Source: Tridacna crocea
Lineage: Eukaryota > Mollusca > Bivalvia > Cardiida > Cardiidae
Length of the DNA: 64,000 bases
Reading direction: 5' to 3'
NCBI GenBank assembly: GCA_943736015.1
Contig: OX031062.1
Span: forward strand, 58,516,962-58,580,961
The notes beneath the pieces were generated by a model that was not told the origin of the DNA, made no database searches, and was given only the letters and a program-made list of their open reading frames with translations. Of this stretch, positions 1 to 9,769 are shown piece by piece. Each line of letters starts with the position of its first letter. The stretch's first letter is position 1. The position numbers and the translations under genes are program-made.

Positions 1-107
1 AAAAGGGCAATAACAATTTGTGCACTCAATAAAGTTTTCATATCTATGCATAGCATTTTCCAGCTTGAACGGGAAAATAGCTGTCAGACTCGGACGCCTC
101 CATTCCT

Positions 108-566
108 TCAAAATGAGCAAATGGTGGCTATGTTGGGTGTAAACAGTGCCTTTGGGTTAAATGCTGTGGTGTCAGGGGTTGAATTGAACTGGTTAGTCAC
201 TGAATCATCAGACTTTGAAAACATTTGACTTGGCTCAAGCTTGACAGATTCCATTACGACGTCAGGATTTAATGGATATATTCCTGCATCACAAAATCCT
301 TTCACTGCGGCATCGATAGTAGCACTCGCATACCATGCAGGTTTAAAAGCCTTGGCAAACGTTTGCTTTGTGATGAATTCACCAATGTTTTGGGCCTGCC
401 AGTCAGAAACAGATTGAGGCCACACAGACTTCAAAGATAAAAAAAAATGCAGGTCTAGAGGTTGTAAAACGTGCAACGAATGTTTTAACAGGCAGTAAAG
501 TTCAATCCCGTTTTCAATGCATGTACATGCATCTGAAACCTCCATAGTTACATGAGTACTGTGGCC
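108..566 (-). pseudogene. pogo/Tigger-type (DDE_1) transposase, C-terminal fragment
   Basis: The reverse strand encodes the second half of a pogo/Tigger-like transposase of the Tc1/mariner superfamily, which would cut and paste its own element in the nucleus. Visible motifs in order are GHSTHVT (normally preceded by the second catalytic Asp), LQPLDL (region of the third Asp), a KAFKPAWY stretch and GIYPLNPDVV, a typical end of the DDE_1 domain. The similarity begins abruptly at the Gly codon near 566: the catalytic Asp before it is replaced by Pro and the upstream residues are unrelated, so the N-terminal HTH domains and first Asp are absent. About 150 residues remain of a usual 400-550. The frame then runs to a stop at 108. 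Family assignment rests on remembered motifs; the fragment cannot be active. Confidence 0.7.
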
Positions 567-775
567 AGGGCTCCGGAAAACCGACAAAATGCCGGTCCAG
601 ACCGATTTTTGAGTAGTCGGACCGATTACAATTCCGAAAATATACCTATAAATCGGTCTGAGTTTTACATCTATATTCGCGTATAACATCAACTGCCAAT
701 AAAAATCCACAAAACACAGCTAAGATTCAGGGTTTTCACACATTACATCCACTTGACTATACAAGCGTGGAGAAT
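561..775. other. Unknown repeat that truncates the pogo fragment
   Basis: Exactly where pogo similarity stops, the sequence changes to CAGGGCTCCGGAAAACC and then to several ACCGAT/CGGTCTG motifs in both orientations. A CAGGG start is typical of hAT-like termini, but I found no matching opposite end or target duplication, so the class is open. Confidence 0.3.
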
Positions 776-1988
776 ATCCGATAATGAGTTATCCCCCAAG
801 GCACAGATTAGGTTTACCCGCACGTGGACTGCTGGTTCTTATGTCATATATTGTGTTCGCTGTTGGCCAATATTTTTGTTTCAGTTTCATGCTTGATCGA
901 GCGAACGATAGCGAGTTTGCATAATATACAATTTTTGCTTGTGAATGGGGTTTAGAACCGACAATAATTCTAAACATGTTTGAAGTTTGACGGCCGTGTC
1001 TTTAAAATAAAGGTCATCAAACATTGCGTCAATTTTAATTGCCGATACTCGTGAAATAAATTTGTATTACTCAAAAAAAGAGAAGCATATTTATAAAACG
1101 AGACGAGTATGGCTTTTAGTGGCGGGTCGATGATCGACTGTAGTCAAAAGTCAGTTGGATTTGGTTTCCGATTCCGATAATCGATTGAGAAATCCAGGAA
1201 TCGATTGTAGTCGGTTGCTAAGCTGGCTTGGTGCCAAAACTTGAATTCTGGTTTTTAGCGCTTGGTTTTGTGACTATTATTTATCACAATCTTGGATTAG
1301 GCTAAACATAGTGGATAACAAACACGAAAATTTGCTGAAAAATGAGAAGCAAATCTTTGTCCATGAATGTCTTGACAAAAGTTGACAACTCGGCAAGCTT
1401 CCCTGAGCCCGGTTTTTGACATTTGGAAATTTGAAATGACCTATCTGTGACGGTGAAAGATATCTGCCTAAATGTCAATCTGAGGCATGAAATTATCGTC
1501 TAGAAGGTCATATAAACTAGCTTGCGTGCATCTGGCAAAACACCTAGTGTAAAGTGACAGCTTTTTAAGTTACTTGCTATTTGAACTGACTAAATGATGT
1601 CAAATCATGTAGTAATACTTCTCCAGAAACTAACTGTCAAGAAAAAATAGATCGCCAAAAACGCTTGAAAACCCATGACACTACAATGAGCAGTGTGGCG
1701 TCGTCCGATCGAAGGGACTTCAAACTATCTTGAAGTATCTTCCTATCTTTAATAATGAATTTTGAAAGTGAATTTAGATAAATTTCCGAATAGAGCAATA
1801 AGTGGAAGCTAAAATTCTGTTCATGAGTAGAAATAATGATGTTATATGAAATGAAAATATAGTGAAGGGGGGGGGGAAGAGGGGTCGTCTGCAAATGTTC
1901 GAACTATTACAATCGGGGTGGGGTAGGTCAGAGACGTGAACATATACTTTATTTAATAGACCTATACCTCTGGAGACTGAGTAAGGGT
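776..1988. other. No gene recognised
   Basis: No coding similarity was found. Around 1128-1225 there are several direct and inverted CGATTG/CAATCGAT-type words (for example GATAATCGATTG), which suggests a decayed repeat. A run of ten G lies near 1866-1875. Confidence 0.3.
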
Positions 1989-1991
1989 ACA

Positions 1992-2018
1992 TTTTTTTTT
2001 TTTTTTGGGGGGGGGGGG
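1992..2018. repeat. T15/G12 homopolymer block
   Basis: Fifteen T followed directly by twelve G. Such a block is prone to slippage and sequencing error and sits at the decayed downstream edge of the Tc1 pseudogene. Confidence 0.8.
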
Positions 2019-2096
2019 TACAGCCTGGACCAATTCAGATCGAAAAATTTCCGGAACCCTGACTGTGGCCGTCTATAAGCAACAGAATGGTTTTCT

Positions 2097-2579
2097 TTAC
2101 TTGGCGCGCATTGATTCTTCCATAAAAGGGACATGGTTCCACCTCTGTCTAGCCCAGCGTATGTGTCCTCTCGACCAATTTAGCCTCAGCCTTCGATGAT
2201 GCGTCGTTAACGGAATGCTATCATATTGTCGGTGAGCTTTCAAACTAGCAGATCTAAGGTGGTTTCGGATGGTAGACAAGGATACATGAGTTACTGTAGC
2301 ATTCCTCAAAAGGCCTGCAAGCATTCTGCACGACCATAAGTGATATTTTCTAGAGGACGTAACGATGTACCGGTCTTCTCTGGGCGTTGTTTTACGTGGC
2401 TTACCAGAACACCGTCGTTCAGAAACCATCCCCATTTGTTGATGATGAACTCTAAGATGCTGGATGGTATGCTCTCAGTAGTGAAAGTGTTTAGCAACAT
2501 CTCTAATAGAGACACGTCCAATCAGAAACCCAATTTCGGTATGCTGCTGGTTTAAGGTCAGTCCAGGCTTTCGACCCAT
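2097..2579 (-). pseudogene. Tc1-like transposase, N-terminal part, broken
   Basis: The reverse strand, starting at the ATG at 2579-2577, reads as the N-terminal half of a Tc1 transposase. It opens MGRKPGLTLNQQ, followed by a first helix-turn-helix ending in IQHLRVHHQQ, a GKPRKTTPREDRYI linker, a second HTH with STIRNHLRSASLKA, and the RLNWSRGHIRW...F.EES segment, where EES replaces the family's DES with the first catalytic Asp. An in-frame TGA lies at codon 35 (2477-2475) and the frame ends at a TAA after EESMRAK. Recognisable words in another frame continue toward about 2000, indicating a frameshift. The second and third catalytic residues are missing. These transposases are normally about 340 residues. 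Confidence 0.8.
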
Positions 2580-2696
2580 AATGCAAAAGCAAAGATTTCT
2601 TTTTGTTTTTCTGTATGCTGTACTGACTAGATGGCAATACTAAAGGTCAATGTTTGAGCCCATTTCAGACTGGTCCATGTTGAAAGCACAATCATG

Positions 2697-2876
2697 TATA
2701 CAGATGACAAAATAAATGTTACTCAAAAACTGAAATTTGTTTCCAGCAGGGTAGAAAAACATTGTGGGAAAAGGAGAAAATACTGGTAACCAGCATTTTC
2801 TCCTTTTCCCAGAATGTTTTCAAAAGTTTTCTATCTTAGGGTGGTAAAAACCAGGGATTATTTTGGAAAAGGTTAA
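2697..2876 (-). mobile_element. P1 palindromic TTAA mini-element, 5'-truncated
   Basis: P1 is the name used here for a family of about 230 bp elements present in roughly 30 copies in this window. A complete copy runs from TTAACCCATTACCA to GGTAATGGGTTAA, so TTAA bounds both ends and a TIR of about 13 bp is visible. In the middle is a near-perfect 59 bp palindrome that starts ACATTGTGGGAAAAGG and has a one-base centre. TTAA targets are typical of piggyBac and Kolobok transposons, and P1 has no coding capacity, so it is best described as a MITE. '+' means the ACACAATCCC side comes first. This copy lacks about 50 bases at its left end and has a mismatch in the right palindrome arm. Confidence 0.75.
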
Positions 2877-2879
2877 AAA

Positions 2880-3646
2880 GAGAAATGCCTTCCTGTTCAA
2901 ACTACAGAATGGAAATACTCTGGGAAAGAAGGATGAGAACAACTGTTAAGGGTAAATTGGTCAAACAATTTGAAAGACTTCTAAAACCTTCAGCAAAAAA
3001 GGCAAAACTTGGGAACTATGAGAAAATCGTCCAAAAATGACAACTTGCATCGAATTCTGTCCTTTTTCCCCACAATAATTTGTAATCTAGTGAGCAAACA
3101 ATGGTTTTCCAAGTGAACAACTGGTAGACTGAAGCGGGAATGAAAAATTCAAAAGGTCATGTGATTGATTGGAGGGAAATGATCGATCAAGCAGAACACA
3201 GGTAAATACAGACTGACCGAATAGGCCTGTCATAAATAAAAAGTGACCTGACTACATACTTCCCTGGCCTGTAAAATGATGTCCCGTCATTGTCATGTCA
3301 AAAATAGTCATAATTATTGTTAATATGTTACTACGTTAGTACAAAATGCAAAAAAATCAACACTCTAGACAAATAATGGCATCAGCAACTCCAGAAGCTG
3401 CAAAATGATAAACTTTATACATTATTCATGTAAAAAAATACATCACAAACTGTCCCTCTTCCTCCCTGGTAAACATGTGTCCAAGCTACTGTCATATTTA
3501 CAGCAGCCAGTACATCTATCTGTATGTTCCATATGTCTCCCTATCAGATCCCTCCTTCTCGTAAAAAGTAATGCAATAAGTAATGGGAAAGCCTGTAAAT
3601 GAAAAATTATTTGATTATTGTGTGTTATAAACTGTAAGCGACACTT
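2880..3646. other. No feature recognised
   Basis: AT-rich sequence with no convincing coding frame, repeat or terminal structure. Confidence 0.3.
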
Positions 3647-3979
3647 CTATCTATTTTTTCTAACACCTGAAAACATAAGAATATTTAACGATTCCAATAT
3701 TGAGTATGGGGTCTCAAATACCACTTGGTTCATATGATATGAATCAAACCATGCAGACTGTTTTCTCTCCTGAGTAGATCGTCTGGGCTTTGGAGCTGGT
3801 GCCAATCTTTCTTGTAAGAGTACTCTTTGTTCACTTTCTAGTGTCCCTCTCTGTTCTTCATTTTCAGACTCATATCTGCGTACTTCATTCTGAAAGTTCT
3901 CTATTGGATCCTGTATCCAATTTTGGCCTCTTTCTTGTACTATTAAATCCTCTTCTGATCTTGTTCTTGTGGCAGTAGC
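3647..3979 (-). pseudogene. Retroelement-like ORF, C-terminal fragment (uncertain)
   Basis: The reverse strand stays open for 110 codons between a TAA at 3982-3980 and a TAG at 3649-3647. No ATG is needed for the similarity. The product is Glu/Arg-rich, with a segment reading SEEDLIVQERGQNW, then a basic proline-containing stretch PAPKPRRSTQERKQ and AWFDSYHMNQV. An 'RRSTRERRPPxWF' motif is common near the tails of invertebrate retroelement polyproteins (established pattern, recalled and not searched). I see no RT or integrase catalytic motif, LTR or poly(A). Upstream on the same strand, 4080-3985 encodes basic residues in other frames, so a longer frame-shifted gene or a spliced exon is possible. 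Confidence 0.4.
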
Positions 3980-4077
3980 TTAGTTTTCTTCAAATGTCTC
4001 TTATTCTTTGTCCTCTTGTTACATTTTCTGAATTCTGTCCGAGCCATCATTATTTCCGGACTCTTTTTCTATAGCGT

Positions 4078-4817
4078 AGCTGCTCTGTCAGTGGCAGGAG
4101 ACATGAACTTGGATGTGGATATTTCCCTTTTCAAAAATAACTTCACATTTTCACTTAAAATGGTTTTGGCCTTCTGATCAGCAACACACATTGATAGAAT
4201 CTGCAATCTCAGATTTGATTTCTTCACTTGTGTACAGTTTTGAGGTATCTTGTAGATGAAGACAATTACAGCTCTTTAACTGAAGTGCTAGTAGTCAAGA
4301 GTATTGGTTTAGGGCCTGACCTTCTTTGGTAGTGTAATACATAGTATGTATGTATCATATGGCGTTCTGACCTCATTGATGTCTGGCACCTAGACTATTT
4401 TGCTTGCCAATTATTACAGCTGCTCTGTCAGTGGCAGGAGACATGAACTTAGATGTGGACATTTCCCTTTTCGCAAATAACTTCACATTTTCGCTTACAA
4501 TGGTTTTGGCCTTCTGATCAGCAACACATGTACAAACAACAAAATGAATCACAGATTGGTTATCACTAATACACTTTACATGTATACACATTCAATTTCT
4601 TATGAATAGTAACATTGCTTCTGTTATTAATTATCAAACCAGTGGATTCAGAGTACCTTATTTCATGATCCACTCTTTCTATAGAGTGTCGTTGATAGAA
4701 TGTACAATATCAGATTTGATTTCTTCAATTGTGTACAGTTTTGAGGTATCTTGTAGATGAAGACAATTACAGCTCTTTAACTGACGTGCTAGTAGTCAAG
4801 AATATTGGTTTAGGGCC
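4078..4817. repeat. Local direct duplication with a 155 bp indel
   Basis: The block at 4078-4317 recurs at 4419-4817 with more than 90% identity by eye. Both copies start AGCTGCTCTGTCAGTGGCAG and end with TATTGGTTTAGGGCC. The second copy carries about 155 extra bases (about 4532-4690) at the point where the first reads GATCAGCAACACAC directly into TTGATAGAATC. The reverse strand of each first half is open and encodes the word KFMSPATDRAA, so the duplicated unit may be a piece of a former coding region related to the neighbouring fragment at 3647-3979. Confidence 0.7.
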
Positions 4818-4969
4818 GCACAGACCTATGTGATGTGTGATTCGTGTTTGGTATGCAGGCATAAAGCTGTCTTTCAATTTGATCTGTAATTAATTGTTTT
4901 CCTTCATAAGTTGCAAAATGCAACTACCATCACATCTGGTTAACTTAACCAGTGGTCATATCTTTCTTC

Positions 4970-5643
4970 CATGAAACTTGCAGAGTTTGTTTATCTTATC
5001 AATAGCTTCAACCCTATTGATTTTGAAAAAAATCCTACGAACAGTATGGGAAAAGAAGCCATTTCGGGTTAAAAACGGTCTTTTTTTGTTTACACGATAC
5101 AGTCTAGATTTGAGGTCAGATTTTCATGAAACTTGCAGAGCTTGTTTATATCATCAATAGCTTGAACCCCATTGATTTTGAAAAAAAAAGAAATCCAACA
5201 AAATAGCCATTTCAAATTGAACATTTTCATTGCTTGTTTACATGATAAAGTATTTATTTGTGATCAGATTTTTGTGAATTTTTCAGTTTGTATATCTCAT
5301 CAATAGCTTTAACCCTGTTGACTTTGAAAAAAATCCAACAAACAGTCATGGAAAAGTAGCCATTTTTAGTTGAAAATTTGGATTTCTAATTTACATGATG
5401 AAGTCAGCATTTTTGGTTGGATATTCATGAAACTTGCCCAGTTGCTTTGTCTCATCAGCAGCTGGAAGCCTATTGATTTTGAACAAAATCTTACAATCAG
5501 TCCTATGGGAAATGTAGTAATTCAGAGTTGAAAATTGCCGGTTTTCTTTTTGCATCATGAATTCATAATATCGACGTATGCTAGCATAAAAGCAAAATCC
5601 CTGCCAGTAGAGCGATTTCAAGCCCTTCATGGCCTTCTAGTTT
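4970..5643 (+). repeat. Family E repeat, truncated (about 4 monomers)
   Basis: Family E consists of tandem monomers of about 155 bp, recognisable by TTGTTTACGCGATAAAGTC, GGTCAGATTT and CTATTGATTTTGAAAAAAAT. Full copies start with a CAGCCAGCAGAGC hairpin plus GTCC repeats and end with a GCCCTTCAGGGCC hairpin and TTCTAGTTT. This copy lacks the start but keeps a mutated end (AAGCCCTTCATGGCC...TTCTAGTTT). It is probably a non-autonomous Helitron-like element. Confidence 0.65.
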
Positions 5644-5817
5644 AGAGAGTTATGTGGTTAAAAGGAGAAATTATTGATTATTACTAGTAATTTAACTCCT
5701 GTTCTGACAAATTTTTTGTTAATATATGACAATGGCATGATATATGACAATGGCATTTTTTTGTTTCTGTAGGTTTTTTGTATATGTTTCAAGGAACAAG
5801 GAAGTGGTAAAACCATG

Positions 5818-6038
5818 TAACTTTACCCAACAATCCCTGGTTTTCATGACCATGAGGAAGAAGATGTTTAAAAACATTGTGGGAAAAGGAGAAAATACTG
5901 GTGACCAGCATTTTATTCTTTTCCCACAATGGTTTCTTTCCTTCCCAAAACAAACTTCAATTTTTGAGTGACATTATGTTTTATGCAAATGCTTTAATTT
6001 TGACCAGTCTAAAATTTTGTCGTTCGATAAAGAGTTAA
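5818..6038 (+). mobile_element. P1 element, diverged
   Basis: Both ends are recognisable (TAACTTTACCC and AAAGAGTTAA). The palindrome is partly decayed in the right arm. Confidence 0.7.
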
Positions 6039-6166
6039 GTATGATAATTGGTTATTTAGTTACTTGTCTGAATACCAAGTGTCGGCCAACACTCAACTTT
6101 ACCGAGATGTTTCAAGATTTCAGTTTTGTAACAGGATCACTTAATGACAACACTTAGAAATCTGAA

Positions 6167-6395
6167 TTAACCCATTACCACTCAATCCCTACTTTTGACG
6201 CCCCTGAGAAAGAAGCCTTTTGAAAACACTGTGGGAAAAGGAGAAAATGCTGGTAACCAGCATTTTCTCCTTTTCCCACAGTGTTTTCTACCCTTTCCAG
6301 AACAAATTTCTATTTTTCAGTCACCTTTTTTTTGTCATCTGCAAATGCTTTCAATTTGGACCAGTCCAAAATTTTCTCGTGTGGTAATGAGTTAA
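6167..6395 (+). mobile_element. P1 element, intact
   Basis: Full length with TTAA at both ends. The central palindrome carries C for T at arm position 5 in one arm and the matching G in the other, so pairing is preserved. Its right TTAA is also the left TTAA of the next copy. Confidence 0.85.
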
Positions 6396-6620
6396 CTCAT
6401 TACCAAATGACAAAATTTTAGACTGGGCCAAATTGAGAGCACTTGCAGATAACAACATATATGTTACTCAAAAATTGAAATTAGTTTCAAGCAGGGTAAA
6501 AAACATTGTGGAAAAAGGAGAAAATGCTGGTTACCAGCATTTTCTCCTTTTCCCACAATGTTTTCACAAGGCTTCTATCTCAGGGTCGAAAAAAACAGGG
6601 ATTATTTGGTAAAGAGCTAA
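6392..6620 (-). mobile_element. P1 element, intact, butt-joined to the previous copy
   Basis: It starts at the shared TTAA (6392-6395) in opposite orientation. The right end has decayed to GCTAA. Confidence 0.8.
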
Positions 6621-6933
6621 CTCTTTATGAGACATGAGAATGACCTTATAGTAGCACTGAATAAATTGAAAGATTTTGCATATGACAGCTTAAATGTAAA
6701 AGAAATTTATTGTCTTTGAAAGGGTTGATAACATTATTGGAAGAAGAGAACATGTTAATGACCAATCACAGTTTTCGGAAGATTTCTTCTTCAAGCTTGT
6801 TACAACCCGGGATAGTGCGAGAATGGATTAGCCTTATGGACAGTTTTAGTATAAAAATAAGATGCAAATCATTGCTATAACAAGGCCACCTGACTGTCCA
6901 GAAAATCTCAGCAATAAAAGAGAGTGAATCAAA

Positions 6934-6976
6934 GGTCAGACTGCTTGTTCTTTGCAGTTTGATCTTGATCTACACT
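6934..6976. repeat. AGATCAGACTG hairpin motif, copy 1
   Basis: A short hairpin of the form GGTCAGACTGC ... GCAGTTTGATC followed by TTGATCTACAC. The same motif recurs at 19001 and 19428, so it is a dispersed short repeat. Confidence 0.5.
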
Positions 6977-7013
6977 GGGCACAAAGGCAGTTATGTTGTG
7001 AAAGTGGCTATAA

Positions 7014-8174
7014 CCCCCCGGTCTCACAGACCCCGATTTAATCCCGATTTCGAAAATTTCAAAATCGGCGTGAAATCGGCTAGCTTCGGGAGAGTCGTAG
7101 TGCCTCCTGCCTCAAATCGGCATCAATTCGGGATCAAAAATAAATCGGGACAAAAATTTCAACATGCGCAAATTTTTCTCCCGATTTGGAAAATCGTGCC
7201 GAAATCGGCGCACCTCGGTGTACCTCGTACTAAGTCGTCGTTGTTCGTAGTAAGCAAATCGGCGTTATTCGGCGTTAGTCGGTCCTATTTCGGCGTATCT
7301 TCCTCGGCGATGAACCCCGAATAACGCCGATGTACTACGAGTAACTACCGATTCTCGCCGATGAACTACGACGAGATACGCGACTAGCATCACGAGCTAC
7401 ACCGACCTACACCGAATAACTACGAACTGCTAAGATATCATCCCGTAGTACTACGAAGTACCCCGAATTCCGATTGGTATAAAAAGGCAAATCAACTTTG
7501 AAAACAATTCATTTGCAGATTTTTTCCAAACCTTTAGATGAGACGCTTCCCTATACTTCGATACAATGAAACCAAAAAGGGAGCTTTTGAAGAAAAAGCA
7601 GTCATCTACAACAGATATGCCTCCTCCATCGAGCACCTAAGCTCCACCATTAAGCACAGAGAACTAACCTGACCCTGATTTTATGCCGGATCAGCCAGTT
7701 GTCCTGCAAAATGAGTTTGAGGATGACGTCTTATGTCCATATGATAATTGATTTTTTTGTTGTTAATCACGGAATTTATATAACCAGTCTACGAAATCGG
7801 GGCATAATCCTGAAAAAAGACTTGAAACTCGTAGTCGATTCGGATCTGTCGGCGTATGTCGCAGTAAATCTTTGTGCATCGTAGTCCATCGTAGTAAGAA
7901 ATCGGGACAATCGGTCTACATCGTACTGTTTCGTAGTAACTCGGCTCCTAAACTCGGCGTACTTCGGAACAAAATCGGGGCAAAAGCGTAGTAAATCGTA
8001 TCGCATCGTAGTTTTTCGCAGCCCATCGGGAACACACCGATGTATGTCTAACAATACCCCTTGTCCAAGTATGATCGGAGAAAAACGGCTTGAATTCGTG
8101 GTAAAATCGGAGAAAATGCGCTCTCCCGAAGCACTACGATTATTTTGGAAATCGGGGTCTGTGAGACCGGGGGG
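7014..8174. mobile_element. 1.16 kb TIR element filled with TCGG/CGTAGT motifs
   Basis: The ends are exact 25 bp inverted repeats starting CCCCCCGGTCTCACAGACCC. TAA lies directly outside each end (7011-7013 and 8175-8177), a 3 bp target duplication of the PIF/Harbinger type. Just inside, a subterminal inverted pair (CTTCGGGAGAG at 7085 and its complement at 8121) is also present. The interior at 7030-7310 and 7785-8150 is packed with ATCGGCGTA, TCGTAGT and AATCGGGA words, whereas 7310-7465 carries them in reverse orientation. The base use is CpG-rich, unlike the AT-rich surroundings. No transposase is encoded, so it is a non-autonomous element. A possible captured gene piece is described separately. 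Confidence 0.75.
7478..7751 (+). pseudogene. Non-repetitive insert with TATA box and broken small ORF
   Basis: Between the CpG-rich arms of the 7014-8174 element lies ordinary AT-rich sequence. TATAAAAAGGC at about 7480 is followed 80 bases later by an ATG (7566). Its frame reads MKPKRELLKKKQSSTTDMPP..., is broken by TAA at 7638 and TAA at 7662, and continues in the same frame to FMPDQPVVLQNEFEDDVLC..., ending in TGA at 7749. That is about 61 codons with two stops. I do not recognise the protein. A captured exon with its promoter is one reading; chance is another. Confidence 0.3.
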
Positions 8175-8177
8175 TAA

Positions 8178-8795
8178 GGGATAACAGTTACCTTTTACAT
8201 CCTACTGAACTCTTTCTCATATGTTAATTTTTTTTAATTGTATAAATTAAAGGCATTTATAAACAACAATTCAATAATAAAAAAGACAAAATGCTAAGTA
8301 CCAACAATTGTTTAATTTTCCACAGTGTTTTCAAGTCTTTTTCTAGAGGGAAGCAAAAGTGGGGAATGTTAAGGCAATAGTTGAACTGATTTTGCAGGCT
8401 TTTTTGATATCCCAAAAACTATTGGTTAAGTGAAGGGCAACTGTTTATTTTGATAAAAAGGATTTTTTTTTAACAGGAAAAGTTAACAGGAAAGGTAGCA
8501 TTGCTAAAGCTGGGTTGGTATCAAATATCTATGAAACTTGCAACAAGGAAAATTTCATCCTTTATCAAACAGGAAGTAATTTGAAGTAGTATACAACAAA
8601 ATTCACATGATTGAATTTTCAACGAATTTCCGAGCTACCATTTTTATGTGGTACATTTGAATAGAGATTCTGTAGGATAGATCATGACTGGTTTGAAATA
8701 AGGTTATTTAGTAAACTTTTGGAAAAAAGGTTCTAAGTCTTGACAAAATGACCAAATGTTCACCGCTACAGATTAGAAGCATTGCAGACAATACA
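8178..8795. other. No gene recognised; one decayed palindrome remnant
   Basis: Only a weak P1-like tail is visible near 8309-8345 (TTTTCCACAGTGTTTTC). The rest shows no structure. Confidence 0.3.
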
Positions 8796-9027
8796 TTAAC
8801 CCTTTCCGAAACAATCCCTGGTTTTCACGCCTATGGAAAAGAAGCCTTTTGAAAACATTGTGGGAAAAAGAGAAAATGCTGGTAACCAGCTTTTTCTCTT
8901 TTTCCCACAATGCTTTCTGCCCTACTGGAAGCAAATTTCTTGTTCGAATTACATTTATTTTGGTGTCTGCAATTCCTTTCAATTTGGACTACGTAGTGCA
9001 AAATTTTGCTGTTTGGTAAAGAGTTAA
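8796..9027 (+). mobile_element. P1 element, intact
   Basis: TTAA at both ends and a palindrome with a few arm mismatches. Its right TTAA (9024-9027) is shared with the next copy. Confidence 0.8.
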
Positions 9028-9430
9028 TCCTTTGCTACATAATCTTGACTTTTAATGACCATGAGGAAAAAACTTTTCAAAATATTGATGTTTTCTATTC
9101 TATCAAAGAGAAAAACCATCATTTGAGCTAAATTCAAATTGTCTGTCAAGGCATTCAGTTTGGACAAGTCTTAACCCTTTACCCCATAAGGAATTTCTAT
9201 GGTATCTTTAACTGACCCTAAATACATGTAACAGCAAGGATGAAGCCATTTCTTATGTGTATATGACACCTTTTGATAGCACAGAAAACATTGTGGCAAA
9301 AGGTGAAATTGCTTGTGACAAGTAATTTCACCTTTTGCCACAATGTTTTCCAAAGGCTCCTACAAGCATTGCCTGGAAATGAGTATCGGTGGAGTAAAGG
9401 GTCAAGTTTTGTCATTTGGTAAAGAGTTAA
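9024..9430 (+). mobile_element. P1 element, degenerate, interrupted by P2
   Basis: The left part (9024-9170) and the right end (9406-9430, TTTTGTCATTTGGTAAAGAG) are one P1 copy split by a P2 element. The palindrome core of this copy is largely lost, which marks it as older than its guest. Confidence 0.7.
9171..9405 (+). mobile_element. P2 palindromic TTAA mini-element inside P1
   Basis: P2 is a second family with the same plan: TTAACCCTTTACYCCATA ends, 230-245 bp, and a central 59 bp palindrome starting ACATTGTGGCAAAAGG. The flanks (including AGCAAGGATGAAGC) are unrelated to those of P1. This copy sits at the TTAA of the P1 motif GTCTTAAATTTTG; the duplicate is TTAA on the left and TCAA on the right. 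Confidence 0.75.
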
Positions 9431-9540
9431 ATGTAGCTTAAAACAGAATGTTCTCTGAAAGGGTATAAAACATAATTATTAGGAATGGGGATATGGTGGC
9501 ATACTTTTGCCATAAGGTACAAGATAGCAATTGCTGTGAT

Positions 9541-9769
9541 TTAACCCATTACCACAGAATCCCTACTTTTGACGACCCTGAGAAAGATGCCTTTAGAAAA
9601 CATTGTGGGAAAAGAAGAAAATACTGGTAACCAGCATATTCTCCTTTTCCCACAATGTTTACTACCCTTCACGAAACAAATTTCAAATTTTCTGTCACTT
9701 TTATTTTGTCCTCTGCAAATGCTTTCGATTTGGACACGCCTAAATTATAGTCGTGTGGTAATGAGTTAA
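9541..9769 (+). mobile_element. P1 element, intact
   Basis: TTAA at both ends and full-length palindrome with three mismatches. Confidence 0.8.

Noticed and set aside
1992-2018. T15/G12 block as a possible regulatory or G-quadruplex element
   Set aside because: A pure homopolymer junction of this kind is more likely slippage or assembly error.
6959-7324. 121-residue open frame
   Set aside because: It is a translation of the CpG word repeats of the 7014-8174 element and crosses the element boundary.
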